Assembly (NCBI RefSeq): GCF_004310335.1 | Contig: NZ_SIRS01000003.1 | Location: 310,001 to 374,000 of the forward strand | DNA from: Hyunsoonleella pacifica | GTDB taxonomy: Bacteria; Bacteroidota; Bacteroidia; Flavobacteriales; Flavobacteriaceae | Reading direction: 5' to 3' | Length of the DNA stretch: 64,000 nucleotides | Shown here: positions 33,851-43,903 of the stretch, in pieces | How the letters are laid out: every line of letters begins with the position of its first letter | How positions within the stretch are numbered: the stretch's first letter is position 1 | Notes under the pieces: model-generated | What the model was told of the DNA's origin: nothing | Database searches by the model: none | Seen by the model: only the letters and a program-made list of their open reading frames with translations | Program-made: the position numbers and the translations under genes

Positions 33851-33913
33851 CAAAAAGTTATTGCCTAATAGAAGTATTATAGTTGAATGTTTCTATGCTT
33901 ACATGAAATTTCA

Positions 33914-35245
33914 CTAAAGTTTTACCCAAGCGCCAGCTTCAAATCCCCAAAAACCAATTGTTGTAAATGTAGCATTAGTAGAAGTTACATAAATAAAGTC
34001 TCCATCAACAGCCGTTAATGCGCTTGCTTGAGCAGCTGTAAACCTACCAGATTTAAATACATTTTGGTCTGCTACCTTTAAATCGCCATTGATTTCAATG
34101 TTATTGGTTTGAAAATCGCCATAAATTAATGGGGCAGTAGTACTAGAGTTATCAATATATAATTTATTACTTCCAGATTCTTGCATTCCAGATTGATAAC
34201 CAATAAACACATTCCCCGATTTATTTTCAGCAGTTCCAGTATTGGTTTCGGGGTCATAATTGCCTCCACCAGATTCAAATCCTATGTATACATTATTTGA
34301 TGAATTTATGTCAGAATTTCCTGAACTAGCTCCAATAAACACATTTCTATCATTATTTAAATCCGATGCATTGTCATCATCTAACGACCTTCCAGCATAA
34401 TCTCCCACAGCAGTATTGTTATCTCCATAAATGTTAAATCTAAGCGATTGGTTTCCAGTTGAAGAATTGTTTTGTCCAAATATATTTTCTCCCAAAGAAA
34501 ACGCACCTATAGCTACATTTGATGAACCAGAAGTATTGCTGTTAAGTGCATTCCCTCCAATGGCTGTATTATTTCTCCCAGAAGTGTTTGCAACTAATGT
34601 GGCAAAACCAATAGCGGTATTCCTTAAACCATCAACGTTATTAGTTAGGGCATTATGTCCTATAGCTGTATTATTTCTCCCAGAAGTGTTTGCATCTAAA
34701 GTAGATGACCCAATAGCAACATTGTAACTACCAGAAATATTTAATTGTAAAGACTGAAAACCTATAGCAATATTCTGCTCACCTTGATTAGCTGTATTTC
34801 CAATAACATTATTTAAGGTATTTAGTCCTATACCGATATTTCTATTATGAGAAGCATCATCAGCATTACCAGCACCAATACCTAAAAATATGGATGAACC
34901 ATTATTTGATCCATCAATATCAGATTTTCCATCAGATAGGTCGTCTATTTGTTTAACAAACGGAATCCATGATGTTGTTGCATTGTTCCAATAGTAAAAC
35001 CCTTCTATTGGTGTACCACTACCAGTTACAAAAACAAGCATGCCATTTTGATTTACACCTGGATTAGTAGCTGGAAACTCATCAATTTTAGGAATTAAAA
35101 TACCATCAGTAATAGCTGGAGTAGCTTGATTACTTGAAGAAATATGTAAAGCTGAATTTGGATTAGTGGTATTTATACCAACTTGCGCTATTATGAATTG
35201 AGAAGATGAGATAAAAAAAAGTGATAATAACAATTTGATTTTCAT
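33914..35245 (-). CDS. Secreted protein with YadA-head-like NxAIG repeats
   Basis: A 443-aa secreted protein (signal MKIKLLLSLFFISSSQFIIAQ). Residues 25-110 resemble the N-terminal module of many Bacteroidota repeat proteins (VGINTTNPNSALHIS, then a GFYYWNNATTSWIPF unit). Residues about 135-345 contain many degenerate copies of NTAIGxxAL / NVAIGxxSL, as in the heads of trimeric autotransporters (YadA, Hia). There is no stalk, membrane anchor, endosialidase-chaperone or T9SS tail; the C-terminus ends in a short domain (GFWGFEAGAWVKL). How it is exported and anchored is unclear. Confidence 0.7.
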   Translation of the reverse strand: MKIKLLLSLFFISSSQFIIAQVGINTTNPNSALHISSSNQATPAITDGILIPKIDEFPATNPGVNQNGMLVFVTGSGTPIEGFYYWNNATTSWIPFVKQIDDLSDGKSDIDGSNNGSSIFLGIGAGNADDASHNRNIGIGLNTLNNVIGNTANQGEQNIAIGFQSLQLNISGSYNVAIGSSTLDANTSGRNNTAIGHNALTNNVDGLRNTAIGFATLVANTSGRNNTAIGGNALNSNTSGSSNVAIGAFSLGENIFGQNNSSTGNQSLRFNIYGDNNTAVGDYAGRSLDDDNASDLNNDRNVFIGASSGNSDINSSNNVYIGFESGGGNYDPETNTGTAENKSGNVFIGYQSGMQESGSNKLYIDNSSTTAPLIYGDFQTNNIEINGDLKVADQNVFKSGRFTAAQASALTAVDGDFIYVTSTNATFTTIGFWGFEAGAWVKL

Positions 35246-35289
35246 GAATTAAGGGGTGTTTTTCACTAAAAATAGAGAGCGTTGTTTTT

Positions 35290-37440
35290 TTAATTAATAA
35301 CAATCCTTTTAACGACTTGCTTATTCTGTTGGGATTTAATTTTTAATATATAAATTCCTGATTCTAAAGAATCAATTGATAGCTTGTTTTGGCTTTTAAC
35401 AGATATTATTTTTTTGCCTTGTATAGTGTATAATTCCAATGTGTCGAACGATTTATTAGAGTGTATATTTATAATATTATTCGTAGGATTAGGAAATACC
35501 CTAACATCTGCTTTCGTAAAAGTAGTGGTGCTTAAACTATTTGTAATTGAAATATTGAAACTTGTATTTGCCGTGTTGTCTGCCAAATCAATAGTTCTAA
35601 ATACTCTAATCCAATAGGTACCATTTGCTGATAAATTGGTGACAGTTCCAGATTCTTCAAAACACGCTAAGCTAGTATTGCCCATACAGTCATCGAAAAT
35701 GGCAAAATTATTCCAAGTAGTATTGCCATCAATTTCAATAGCGCCATTAAGAGGCATTTCAAAACTGTACCAGACATCTACATAGTCTTCATTTATTCCA
35801 GTTGTACACCCTGTTTCATTATTAACAGTTGCGCCACCAATTTCAAAATTAATAGTAGTAATAGTGCCTTCAGTTAAAGTAAAGGTTTCTGCAGCAGCAC
35901 AGGTGTCATTAGTAGCGTCTTCGAATGCCTGTATGTCGAAACTTGTAAATGAGTTGTCCGCCAGAGCGACAGTTCTAAACACTCTTAATTTGTAATTAGT
36001 TCCGCTAGTTAATCCGCTAATAAATTGATTATTAGTTCCGCATTGAATTAAATTACCGTTGCAGGCATCGTAAAGCGCAAAATTGTTCCAACTGGTAGCA
36101 CTATTTATGTAGAGATTACCATTAACTGGCATGGTAAATTCGTGCCAGATATCTACATAATCTTCTGTACTATCGCATCCAACTTCGTTAAGCACCTCGG
36201 CTCCACCAATGTTAAAACTATATGTCAACGCTTCGGTTGTAACCGTAATAGTTTCTGGAGCAGCACAGGTGTCGTTAGTAACCTCTTCGAATGCTTTTAC
36301 ACCGAAACTTGTAAATGCGTTGTCCGCCAGAGCGACAGTTCTAAATACTCTTAATTTGTAATTGGTTCCGTTGGTTAACCCACTAATAAATTGACTGTTA
36401 GTTCCACATTGAATCCTATTGCCGTTGCAGGCATCGTAAAGCGCAAAATTGTTCCAACTGGTAAAACCATTTATATAGAGGTTGCCATTAACTGGCATGG
36501 TAAATTCGTACCAGATATCTACATAATCTTCTGTACTATCGCACCCAACTTCGTTAAGCATCTGGGCTCCACCAATATTGAAATCGTATGTCAACTCTTC
36601 GATTATTTCAACTGTAATAGGTTCTGCCGTAGCGCACGTATCATTAGTGACCTCTTCGAATGCCTGTATGCCGAAACTTGTAAATCCGTTATCAGCTAGA
36701 GTGACGGATCTAAACACTCTTAATTTGTAATTGGTTCCGCTGGTTAACCCACTAATGAATTGACTGTTAGTTCCGCATTTAATCCTATTGCCATTGCAGG
36801 CATCGAATAGCGCAAAATTGTTCCAACTGGTAGTGCCATTTATATGGAGGTTACCAGTTACTGGCATGGTAAATTCGTACCAGATATCTACATAATCTTC
36901 TGTACTATCGCATCCAATTTCGTTAAGCACTTCGGCCCCACCAATATTAAAATCGTAAGATATCGCTTCGGTTGCAACTGTAATAGGCGCTGCTGTAGCG
37001 CAAGTATCATTGGTGACCTCTTCGAATGCTTGTATGCCGAAACTTGTAAATCCGTTGCCAGCTAGAGCGACGGTTCTAAATACTCTTAATTTGTAATTGG
37101 TTCCGCTAGTTAACCCACTAATAAATTGGCTGTTAGTTCCGCATTGAATTATATTGCCGTTGCAGGCATCGTATAGCGCAAAATTGTTCCAACTACTAAC
37201 ACCATTTATATAAAGATTACCATTTACTGGCATAGTAAATTCGTACCATACGTCAACATAATCATCAGTGGTAGTACATCCTAATTCGTTATTGACGGAA
37301 GCATCAACAATTTCAAAGGTAAAGGATGTAAGCGAAGTGTCTATAGTAATGAGTTCTGCATTGGCACAATTGTCGTTTGCAGGTTGACCAAAGGTTATTT
37401 GTAAAGAAGCTAAACATAAAATGAGGTAGAATTGTTTCAT
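35290..37440 (-). CDS. T9SS cargo protein with five tandem repeats
   Basis: A 716-aa secreted protein. Start at 37440 (MKQFYLILCLASLQITFGQ) gives the signal peptide. Five tandem repeats of about 122 aa start near NDxC (numbered from 37458: residues 28, 150, 272, 396, 517). Each has a V(D)VWYEFTMPVNG and SWNNFALYDACNG block, then ISGLTSGTNYKLRVFR. The last 70 aa are a T9SS type A sorting domain (FPNPTNNIINIHS ... GIYILKI ... KQVVKRIVIN). Export through the T9SS to the cell surface is therefore predicted. Repeats 1-4 are strikingly close to each other, also at DNA level (repeats lie near 37377, 37011, 36645, 36273 and 35910). Confidence 0.8.
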   Translation of the reverse strand: MKQFYLILCLASLQITFGQPANDNCANAELITIDTSLTSFTFEIVDASVNNELGCTTTDDYVDVWYEFTMPVNGNLYINGVSSWNNFALYDACNGNIIQCGTNSQFISGLTSGTNYKLRVFRTVALAGNGFTSFGIQAFEEVTNDTCATAAPITVATEAISYDFNIGGAEVLNEIGCDSTEDYVDIWYEFTMPVTGNLHINGTTSWNNFALFDACNGNRIKCGTNSQFISGLTSGTNYKLRVFRSVTLADNGFTSFGIQAFEEVTNDTCATAEPITVEIIEELTYDFNIGGAQMLNEVGCDSTEDYVDIWYEFTMPVNGNLYINGFTSWNNFALYDACNGNRIQCGTNSQFISGLTNGTNYKLRVFRTVALADNAFTSFGVKAFEEVTNDTCAAPETITVTTEALTYSFNIGGAEVLNEVGCDSTEDYVDIWHEFTMPVNGNLYINSATSWNNFALYDACNGNLIQCGTNNQFISGLTSGTNYKLRVFRTVALADNSFTSFDIQAFEDATNDTCAAAETFTLTEGTITTINFEIGGATVNNETGCTTGINEDYVDVWYSFEMPLNGAIEIDGNTTWNNFAIFDDCMGNTSLACFEESGTVTNLSANGTYWIRVFRTIDLADNTANTSFNISITNSLSTTTFTKADVRVFPNPTNNIINIHSNKSFDTLELYTIQGKKIISVKSQNKLSIDSLESGIYILKIKSQQNKQVVKRIVIN

Positions 37441-38002
37441 GATATTAGTTATTTGCATTTTAATAAATGATAGAGTTCTTCATACTTATATTCATAAAAT
37501 GCATACTGGTGGATATTTGATTTAAGTATAAATTGTTTTATTATAATCTCTTAATATCTGTAGTTTTTCTATTAACACAAGTATTATTATACAGTGTAAC
37601 ACATAATACACTAGAGTTTAATACCACTAAAGAAATTGGTAGCGTTGAAGTTTTCATAACGAATAGAATTTTTAAACTGAGTTCGATTAATTTGATAAAA
37701 GCAAACACCTCGATTATTTTTTGTTTAAATAAAATGATTATCCTCAGAGGTTTACTCCTCCCTTTTAGATTTTAAAAGACCAACCAAAGCTCTCAAAATC
37801 GTGCAGTTCATATATTTGGTTAGCGTATTATCAAATATTTAATAATCGAACTCAGGTTTGCCATTAATAGCTACGCAAATCTATCTTTGAATCGAAAAAT
37901 TGACGTGGACTATTTTTTCAAAAGCGGGTAGTATTTTGTCCAATAGAAGAAATTGAAAGATTATATTCTTTCAAATAGAATAATTTAATTATTGATAATC
38001 AA
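37441..38002. other. Intergenic, upstream of the T9SS repeat gene
   Basis: 560 bases between the T9SS repeat gene and the hybrid regulator. Only frames with poor starts occur (an 80-codon frame at 37533-37775 with a TTG start is not believable). Around 37905-37945 a spaced inverted pair GTCCA/TGGAC (gtggac... ttgtcca) occurs. Nothing else is recognised; promoter or operator function is inferred from position. Confidence 0.3.
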
Positions 38003-41000
38003 TTAGTTACGAAAATTAGATGGACTATCGTTAAACTCCTCCTTAAAAGCTTTACTAAACCAGTTAGGATTATTAAACCCTGTAGAGTATGCGATTTCTG
38101 AAACAGAAAGTTCAGTAGACTTGAGCAGTTTTTTGGCCTTTTCCAAACGTACTTTCCTAATAAAAATTGCTGTACTAGTATTTGTGATTGCTTTTAATTT
38201 TCGGTAGAGCTGTGAGTCGCTCATGGCCATGTATTTTGCTAATTCTTTAGCTCCAAAATTTGGGTCTTCTATATGTAGATGAATAGCATCCAAAGTAGTA
38301 TTTAAGAAGATGAGGTTTTTATCTGTGGGTTGGTTGTTCTCACATGAAGATTCAACAATTTTAGTAACGGTATAACGTTCTTGTAATTTCTTTCGTTTTG
38401 CAATGAGCATTTGCATACGCAAACGCAATTCTTCTTTTTGAAAAGGTTTAGTTAAATAAGCATCTGCACCACTGGTAATTCCTTCTAATTTATCCTCTTG
38501 CATAGCTTTTGAGGTTAACACTATTATAGGAATATGATTTGTATTGTTATTAGATTGCAGTTTTTGTGTAAGTTCAAAACCATCCATAATAGGCATCATA
38601 ACATCTGTAATCACAATATCTGGAATTTGTTTTGTAGCAAGTTCTAATCCTTGTTTACCATCTTTCGCAACTGTAACTTTATAATCTGGTTTTAGACAAG
38701 AAGTGATATAACGTGCCATATCGGTATTGTCTTCTACAATAAGTACGCTATTAGCATCTTCCTCTGTAACAACATCATCAATTTGAGGTACTACTGGAAC
38801 AATAGTTGTTTTTTTATTGTTTACAAATGGATCTTTTAGTTCTTCATTGTTTGTAATAGGTAATGTTATTGTAAATGTAGAACCTTGTCCTAATTTTGAT
38901 TGCACTTCAATCTTACCTTTAAAAAGTTCTACCAATTCTTTAGTTAGCGCTAAACCAATTCCTGTGCCTTGTGATACTTTTTGATCAGCATTTTCTACTT
39001 GGTAAAAGCGATCAAAAATAAAAGGCAATGCTTCTTCTGAAATTCCATAACCTTGATCTATCACTTCCAATCGTAGGGTTTTATTATTTAGTTTTTCTAG
39101 ATTGATTGTTAACTCTGATTGCTGAGGTGAAAATTTTAATGCATTAGAAATAAGATTAGTGAGGATTTGACGCCATTTTTCGGCATCATAATCTATAATT
39201 ATTTTATCTGGTTTTGAATTAAACTTTAACGTTATGAGCTTATCTGATGCGATGTTTAGAAAGCTATCTACAATATGATTCGTATAAGTTACGATATCAT
39301 TCTGAATAAGATTGGTATTGAGTTGTTTCTTTTCGAGCTTTGCTAAATTTAGCATTTGGTTTACTAAATCTAGTAAATTATTACTGTTTTGTTCTATGGT
39401 TTCTAATGATGTTTTAATACCCTCTTTACTTGAAAACCCCTCTTTTAAATTATCTACATAACCATTTATTATGGTTAGGGGTGTTCTAAACTCATGAGTA
39501 ATATTTGTAATAAAGCGAGATTTTAGAGTATCTAATTCTTGTAAACGTTTAGATTCTTGTCTTGCAATTTGCCGTTGCAAGCTTAACCTGTAGAATATAT
39601 AAGCCAAAACTAAAAATGTTAGAATATAAAAAGCGTAAGCAATATTATTTTGATACCATGGCGGAATAACTTTAATTAGTAACTCTAAAGGTGGTTTGTT
39701 CCAAATCTTATTACGCGACTTTCCTTGTATTTTTAATTGATTTAGTCCTATAGGTAAACTTAATATTTGGAGTTCTTTAGAGTTTCTTAGTTCATTCCAT
39801 TGGTTATCATTTAATGCATATATAAATTGATTGTTTTTATTGGGTCTAAGGTCTAAATCTGAAAAATTGATATAACATGGGAAATCATCATGATTTAATA
39901 CAATCTCTTTAGTTTTTGTAATACTCTCCTTTGTAATTTCTGGGTAACTTAAAGCATTTATTTCTTCATCTTTAATTCGAAGAGACGTGAATGTAAGGTT
40001 TCCAGGGACGTCTAGCTCTGAAACTCTTTTCGGATTAAAAATATTAAATCCTTTTACGCCTCCAACGTAAATTTTGTTAGTCTCTTTATCGTATAAATGT
40101 CCACCAAGGTTAAACTCTGTGCCTTGTATACCATCGTGTTGGTTGTAGTTTGTAAACTCCTCAGTTAATTTATTAAACTTAAAAAGACCACCATTGGTAG
40201 TAAGCCATAAATTACGATCTACATCTTCTGTAATACTATAGACCACTGTATTGGTTAAACCTTGTGCTTTTTCGTAGCGTTTAAAAGTTTGACTTGTTGT
40301 GTTAAACTTGTTAAAACCTTCTTGGGTAGCTACCCATAAGGTTTTATCTGCATCATGCCACGTGTGTAATGTTGTGTTATTACTAAGGCTTGTGCTATCA
40401 TTATCTATGTTAAAGTAATTTGTAAACTTTGGTTTTCTGTAATTGATGTCTTCAAATTGTAGCTTATTAAGTCCATTTTCAGAAGTAATCCAGTAGTTTA
40501 AATCGCTATCTTGAGACATATTATAAGTGAAGTTTGAACTAATGGAGTTTGAATTAGCATCAACTTTATAATGATCAAAAGTGAAGCTTTTGGCTTTTAT
40601 GTTTCCAGTAAATCTATTAACGCCACCACCATATGTCATAATCCATATACTGCCTTTGTGGTCAACATATACGCCTCTTGTAGCATCATTGCTCAAGGAT
40701 GTATTATCTTGAATGTTATTAAATAAACTTATTATTTTTGGTTGTCGAGGGTTAAAGTTATTAAGATCTATTATAGAAAGTCCTTTTAATGTGGCCACCC
40801 ATAGATAGTTTTCAGGGTCTATAGCCATACCTCTAATTACATTAAATGCTAATGCGTTATTAGTGTTTTCTTTAGTAATGTAAGTGGTATTTTGATTGGA
40901 ATCGATACAATTAATTCCTTTACGTGTTCCTACAAAAGTAAAATCTCTATTTTTAGCAAAAGATAAAATGAATGCATTGTTAAGCGTAATATTTGATGTT

Positions 41001-42028
41001 GTATTAATAGTTTTAAAGACAGGTTCTGTTGATGTAGTTACATCTAGATTATGGGTGCCAACCCATAGCATTTTTCCATCTGTAAAGGTATCGTGAACAC
41101 GATCTGAAGTAATAGAATTCGTGTTTTTTTGTTTGGCTTTGTAAACTACAACATCTTTAAATTTACCAATTTCTTCATTAAACCCTTTAGCAATAAAAAG
41201 CCCATTAAAAGTGCCTATGTAAAACGTACTGTTATATGCGTCTATTGATGAGATATTTAGATTTTCATTCAGCTGTATTTCTTTTTCTAATACTATTTTA
41301 GAAAGTTTGTTCTCAATGGTATTGAAAACAAACAAACCATTTGTAGTACCTATAAAAATAGTATGGTTTTTTACAAATAAAGTAGTTATGCTTCCTAAAG
41401 CTTTGCCTAAATCTATCTCTTTAAAAGTTGGTTTATGGTTTAATGCTATTTCAGCAGTAAAAAGGCGACCATCTAAAGTACCTATACACACATCATTACC
41501 ATTGGCGAAGGAGGCACTATATTGTGATTTTTTATTTGGTCTAATAATTTTTTCTGATTTGTGTATTGTGCCGTTTTTATCGAAAATAACTATGCCCTCA
41601 TTCAAGATGGTGGCTATAATCATACCACTAGCAGTCTTAGATAAACTGTTACATTTGCCCTTATTTATAGAAGTGGTTTTAAAACTATTTATATTAGGAT
41701 TGTAAATAGATATACCATTATTGTTAGTACCAATCCAAATATTGCCATGATCATCTTCAATTAGTGCATTTATATAATTACCAGAAATACTTGAAGCATT
41801 ATTTTTTTCGCTTTTGTAGATTTTGAAAGTAGTACCATCAAATCTATTTAAGCCTTCTTGTGTGCCAATCCATAAAAATCCATTCGAATCTTTTAAAATA
41901 GACCTAATCGTTGTTTGTGATATACCATCATCTAATCCATAATGGTAAAAATTCATTTCTTGACCAGATAGGTTTGAAAAAACAATTGCTACAAATAAGG
42001 TAATTAAAATGTGTTTTAACATAGACAT
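38003..42028 (-). CDS. Hybrid two-component system regulator (one-protein, HTCC)
   Basis: A 1341-aa one-protein two-component system. After a signal/TM start (MSMLKHILITLFVAIVFSNLSGQ) residues about 30-720 are Reg_prop beta-propeller repeats (ILKDSNGFLWIGTQEGLNRFDG, DHGNIWIGTNNNGI, DRNLWLTTNGGLFKFN), then a Y_Y_Y-like segment (about 725-785) and a membrane span (about 797-815). HisKA (ITHEFRTPLTIINGYVDNL), HATPase_c (DQGYGISEEALPFIFDRFY, QGTGIGLALTKEL), a receiver (VLIVEDNTDMARYI; IVITDVMMPIMDGFEL) and a C-terminal AraC HTH (about 1245-1341, VSEIAYSTGFNNPNWFSKAFKEEF) follow. Such proteins usually sense oligosaccharides in the periplasm and control polysaccharide utilisation loci. Here the neighbours are a sugar MFS transporter and a T9SS gene; no SusC/SusD. 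Confidence 0.93.
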   Translation of the reverse strand: MSMLKHILITLFVAIVFSNLSGQEMNFYHYGLDDGISQTTIRSILKDSNGFLWIGTQEGLNRFDGTTFKIYKSEKNNASSISGNYINALIEDDHGNIWIGTNNNGISIYNPNINSFKTTSINKGKCNSLSKTASGMIIATILNEGIVIFDKNGTIHKSEKIIRPNKKSQYSASFANGNDVCIGTLDGRLFTAEIALNHKPTFKEIDLGKALGSITTLFVKNHTIFIGTTNGLFVFNTIENKLSKIVLEKEIQLNENLNISSIDAYNSTFYIGTFNGLFIAKGFNEEIGKFKDVVVYKAKQKNTNSITSDRVHDTFTDGKMLWVGTHNLDVTTSTEPVFKTINTTSNITLNNAFILSFAKNRDFTFVGTRKGINCIDSNQNTTYITKENTNNALAFNVIRGMAIDPENYLWVATLKGLSIIDLNNFNPRQPKIISLFNNIQDNTSLSNDATRGVYVDHKGSIWIMTYGGGVNRFTGNIKAKSFTFDHYKVDANSNSISSNFTYNMSQDSDLNYWITSENGLNKLQFEDINYRKPKFTNYFNIDNDSTSLSNNTTLHTWHDADKTLWVATQEGFNKFNTTSQTFKRYEKAQGLTNTVVYSITEDVDRNLWLTTNGGLFKFNKLTEEFTNYNQHDGIQGTEFNLGGHLYDKETNKIYVGGVKGFNIFNPKRVSELDVPGNLTFTSLRIKDEEINALSYPEITKESITKTKEIVLNHDDFPCYINFSDLDLRPNKNNQFIYALNDNQWNELRNSKELQILSLPIGLNQLKIQGKSRNKIWNKPPLELLIKVIPPWYQNNIAYAFYILTFLVLAYIFYRLSLQRQIARQESKRLQELDTLKSRFITNITHEFRTPLTIINGYVDNLKEGFSSKEGIKTSLETIEQNSNNLLDLVNQMLNLAKLEKKQLNTNLIQNDIVTYTNHIVDSFLNIASDKLITLKFNSKPDKIIIDYDAEKWRQILTNLISNALKFSPQQSELTINLEKLNNKTLRLEVIDQGYGISEEALPFIFDRFYQVENADQKVSQGTGIGLALTKELVELFKGKIEVQSKLGQGSTFTITLPITNNEELKDPFVNNKKTTIVPVVPQIDDVVTEEDANSVLIVEDNTDMARYITSCLKPDYKVTVAKDGKQGLELATKQIPDIVITDVMMPIMDGFELTQKLQSNNNTNHIPIIVLTSKAMQEDKLEGITSGADAYLTKPFQKEELRLRMQMLIAKRKKLQERYTVTKIVESSCENNQPTDKNLIFLNTTLDAIHLHIEDPNFGAKELAKYMAMSDSQLYRKLKAITNTSTAIFIRKVRLEKAKKLLKSTELSVSEIAYSTGFNNPNWFSKAFKEEFNDSPSNFRN

Positions 42029-42071
42029 TACTTAATCTACAACCACAAAAAGTTAGTTTTAACTTATAATC

Positions 42072-43742
42072 TTAGTAAGTTACATTTTGCTTGTCTAAAA
42101 CGGTTTTAGCTCTAAACGAATAGAATATAAGATAAACAAAGCAGAATACTGCAATCCAGTAGGAAGATTGAATACTAAAAACATCAGCTAATTTTCCTTG
42201 TACTGGCGGTATAATAGCACCACCAAGAATCATCATTACTAAAAACGCCGATCCTTGGGATGTATATTTTCCCAAACCAGCAATACTCAACGTAAAAATA
42301 CAAGGCCACATTATAGAGCAAAATAGTCCACCAGATAAAAATGCAAATAAAGCTATATTTCCAGACGAAAATAAACCAATTAACATGGCTATTCCTCCTA
42401 ATAAACTAAAAGTTTTTAATGTGGTTACAGGATTATCTTTAGCATAGAAAAACCCAAGAATTTGTACAGCGATACATATTGAGAAGAATAGAATTTCATT
42501 GGTGGTAAATGTATATTTTATAGAGTTTACCAACACAATAACGCCCAGCGCAACGTAAGGGATAATAATACGTAGCACTTTTTTAAGACCTTTACTTGGA
42601 TTAAAAACTGTGATAGCGCCTACCCAACGCCCAATCATTAAACCACCCCAATAGAGTGAAATATATTTTCCTAATTCAGAATCATTTAAAATGGGCAGCC
42701 CTATACCATTTAATCCAGAATCTCCCACTGCTTTCTTTAACAGTTCGCCTAAATTACTTCCTATGGTTACCTCTGTACCCACATAAGTAAATATGGCTAA
42801 CATCCCTAAAACCAGTTGCGGATATTTCATGGCACCCCAGCCCTCAGGCTTTTTGGCAGAACTAGAGTTTGCAATAAAAATTGAGGCCACTACAGCAAAA
42901 AGAGCAACAAAAAGCACTACTAAACGTTTTTGTTCTAAATCTTCTGTTGCAATAGAATTCCCAGAATATGTGCTAAAAATATAACCAAAGCAGGCTATGA
43001 TGATGAGCGTTAGTATAATTAATAAATTCCTAGCTTTATTAGCTGGTTCAAAAGCGGTATCAGATTTTAAAGCAGGCAATTTTTTTGAAAAATAGAATAA
43101 AGCTGCGGCGAGTAAAAACAGTAGTCCCACACCTACATAAAGCCATTGTACCGTAATTAAGGTAATCTCGTTACTTTTTATCATGCTTGCCAGTTCGCTA
43201 GTAGACCAAGAGGCTGACCCAAATATTACCAAGCTTACTACCACAGGACCAATAGTTGTTCCAAAAGAATTAATACCACCGGCTAAATTTAAGCGATGGG
43301 AACCTGTTTTTGGGTCGCCCAAAGCAATAGCAAAAGGGTTTGCGGCGGTTTGTTGTAACGAAAAACCTAAACCAACAATAAATAGGACAATAAGCACAAA
43401 ATAGAATACAGCTGTTTGCCCCTGTTCTGCACCAGAAGTCGCGGGAAACATTATAAAAGCACCAATCGCTGATAACAGTAAACCATACACAATACCGTTT
43501 TTGTAACCCCAATTATTCAAAATATCTCGTTTTACAGCGCTGGAAAGAACAAATAACAATAATGCTCCTATATAATATGCGCCATAAAATGCAAAGTCAA
43601 CCAACTGCGATTGAAATTGATCAATACTAAAATACGTTTTACAAAAAGGGATAAACACGCCGTTAGAGGCAGCAATAAAACCCCAGAAGAAGAATACGGT
43701 TACTAAAGTGGCAAGAGCTGATTTGTTGTTTTTATTGTCCAT
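42072..43742 (-). CDS. FucP-type sugar MFS transporter
   Basis: A 556-aa inner-membrane protein with about 12 spans, longer than typical FucP (about 430 aa) because of an insert around residues 235-300. Signature sequences of the FucP/glucose-galactose (GluP) family include [55 protein letters not shown] and [43 protein letters not shown] sugar/H+ symporter is therefore likely; the sugar is unknown. The hybrid regulator starts 43 bases beyond its stop, so they may share a transcript. Confidence 0.82.
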   Translation of the reverse strand: MDNKNNKSALATLVTVFFFWGFIAASNGVFIPFCKTYFSIDQFQSQLVDFAFYGAYYIGALLLFVLSSAVKRDILNNWGYKNGIVYGLLLSAIGAFIMFPATSGAEQGQTAVFYFVLIVLFIVGLGFSLQQTAANPFAIALGDPKTGSHRLNLAGGINSFGTTIGPVVVSLVIFGSASWSTSELASMIKSNEITLITVQWLYVGVGLLFLLAAALFYFSKKLPALKSDTAFEPANKARNLLIILTLIIIACFGYIFSTYSGNSIATEDLEQKRLVVLFVALFAVVASIFIANSSSAKKPEGWGAMKYPQLVLGMLAIFTYVGTEVTIGSNLGELLKKAVGDSGLNGIGLPILNDSELGKYISLYWGGLMIGRWVGAITVFNPSKGLKKVLRIIIPYVALGVIVLVNSIKYTFTTNEILFFSICIAVQILGFFYAKDNPVTTLKTFSLLGGIAMLIGLFSSGNIALFAFLSGGLFCSIMWPCIFTLSIAGLGKYTSQGSAFLVMMILGGAIIPPVQGKLADVFSIQSSYWIAVFCFVYLIFYSFRAKTVLDKQNVTY

Positions 43743-43903
43743 TCTTAAAAGTGAGTTTTAATTTCAAAATCCCTAAGATACTAAAAGACTACTAAGCTAC
43801 AACTCAAAATTAATTTAGGTTATTGACGTTGAAATTAAAAAACCATTAACATTATCATAAGATTTTAAGGTGTTTTAATCAGTATCTTTACAGCAAAAAA
43901 CCT

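Noticed and set aside
34500-34760. Short direct repeats resembling a CRISPR array
   Set aside because: They are the coding repeats of the NxAIG protein; unequal spacing and coding frame maintained.
35526-37377. Five regular DNA repeats of about 366 bases, possible satellite or CRISPR-like array
   Set aside because: All in frame within one T9SS cargo gene and explained by its protein repeats.
37533-37775. 80-codon plus-strand frame with TTG start
   Set aside because: AT-rich hydrophobic string without a domain; lies in an intergenic stretch and has no promoter.
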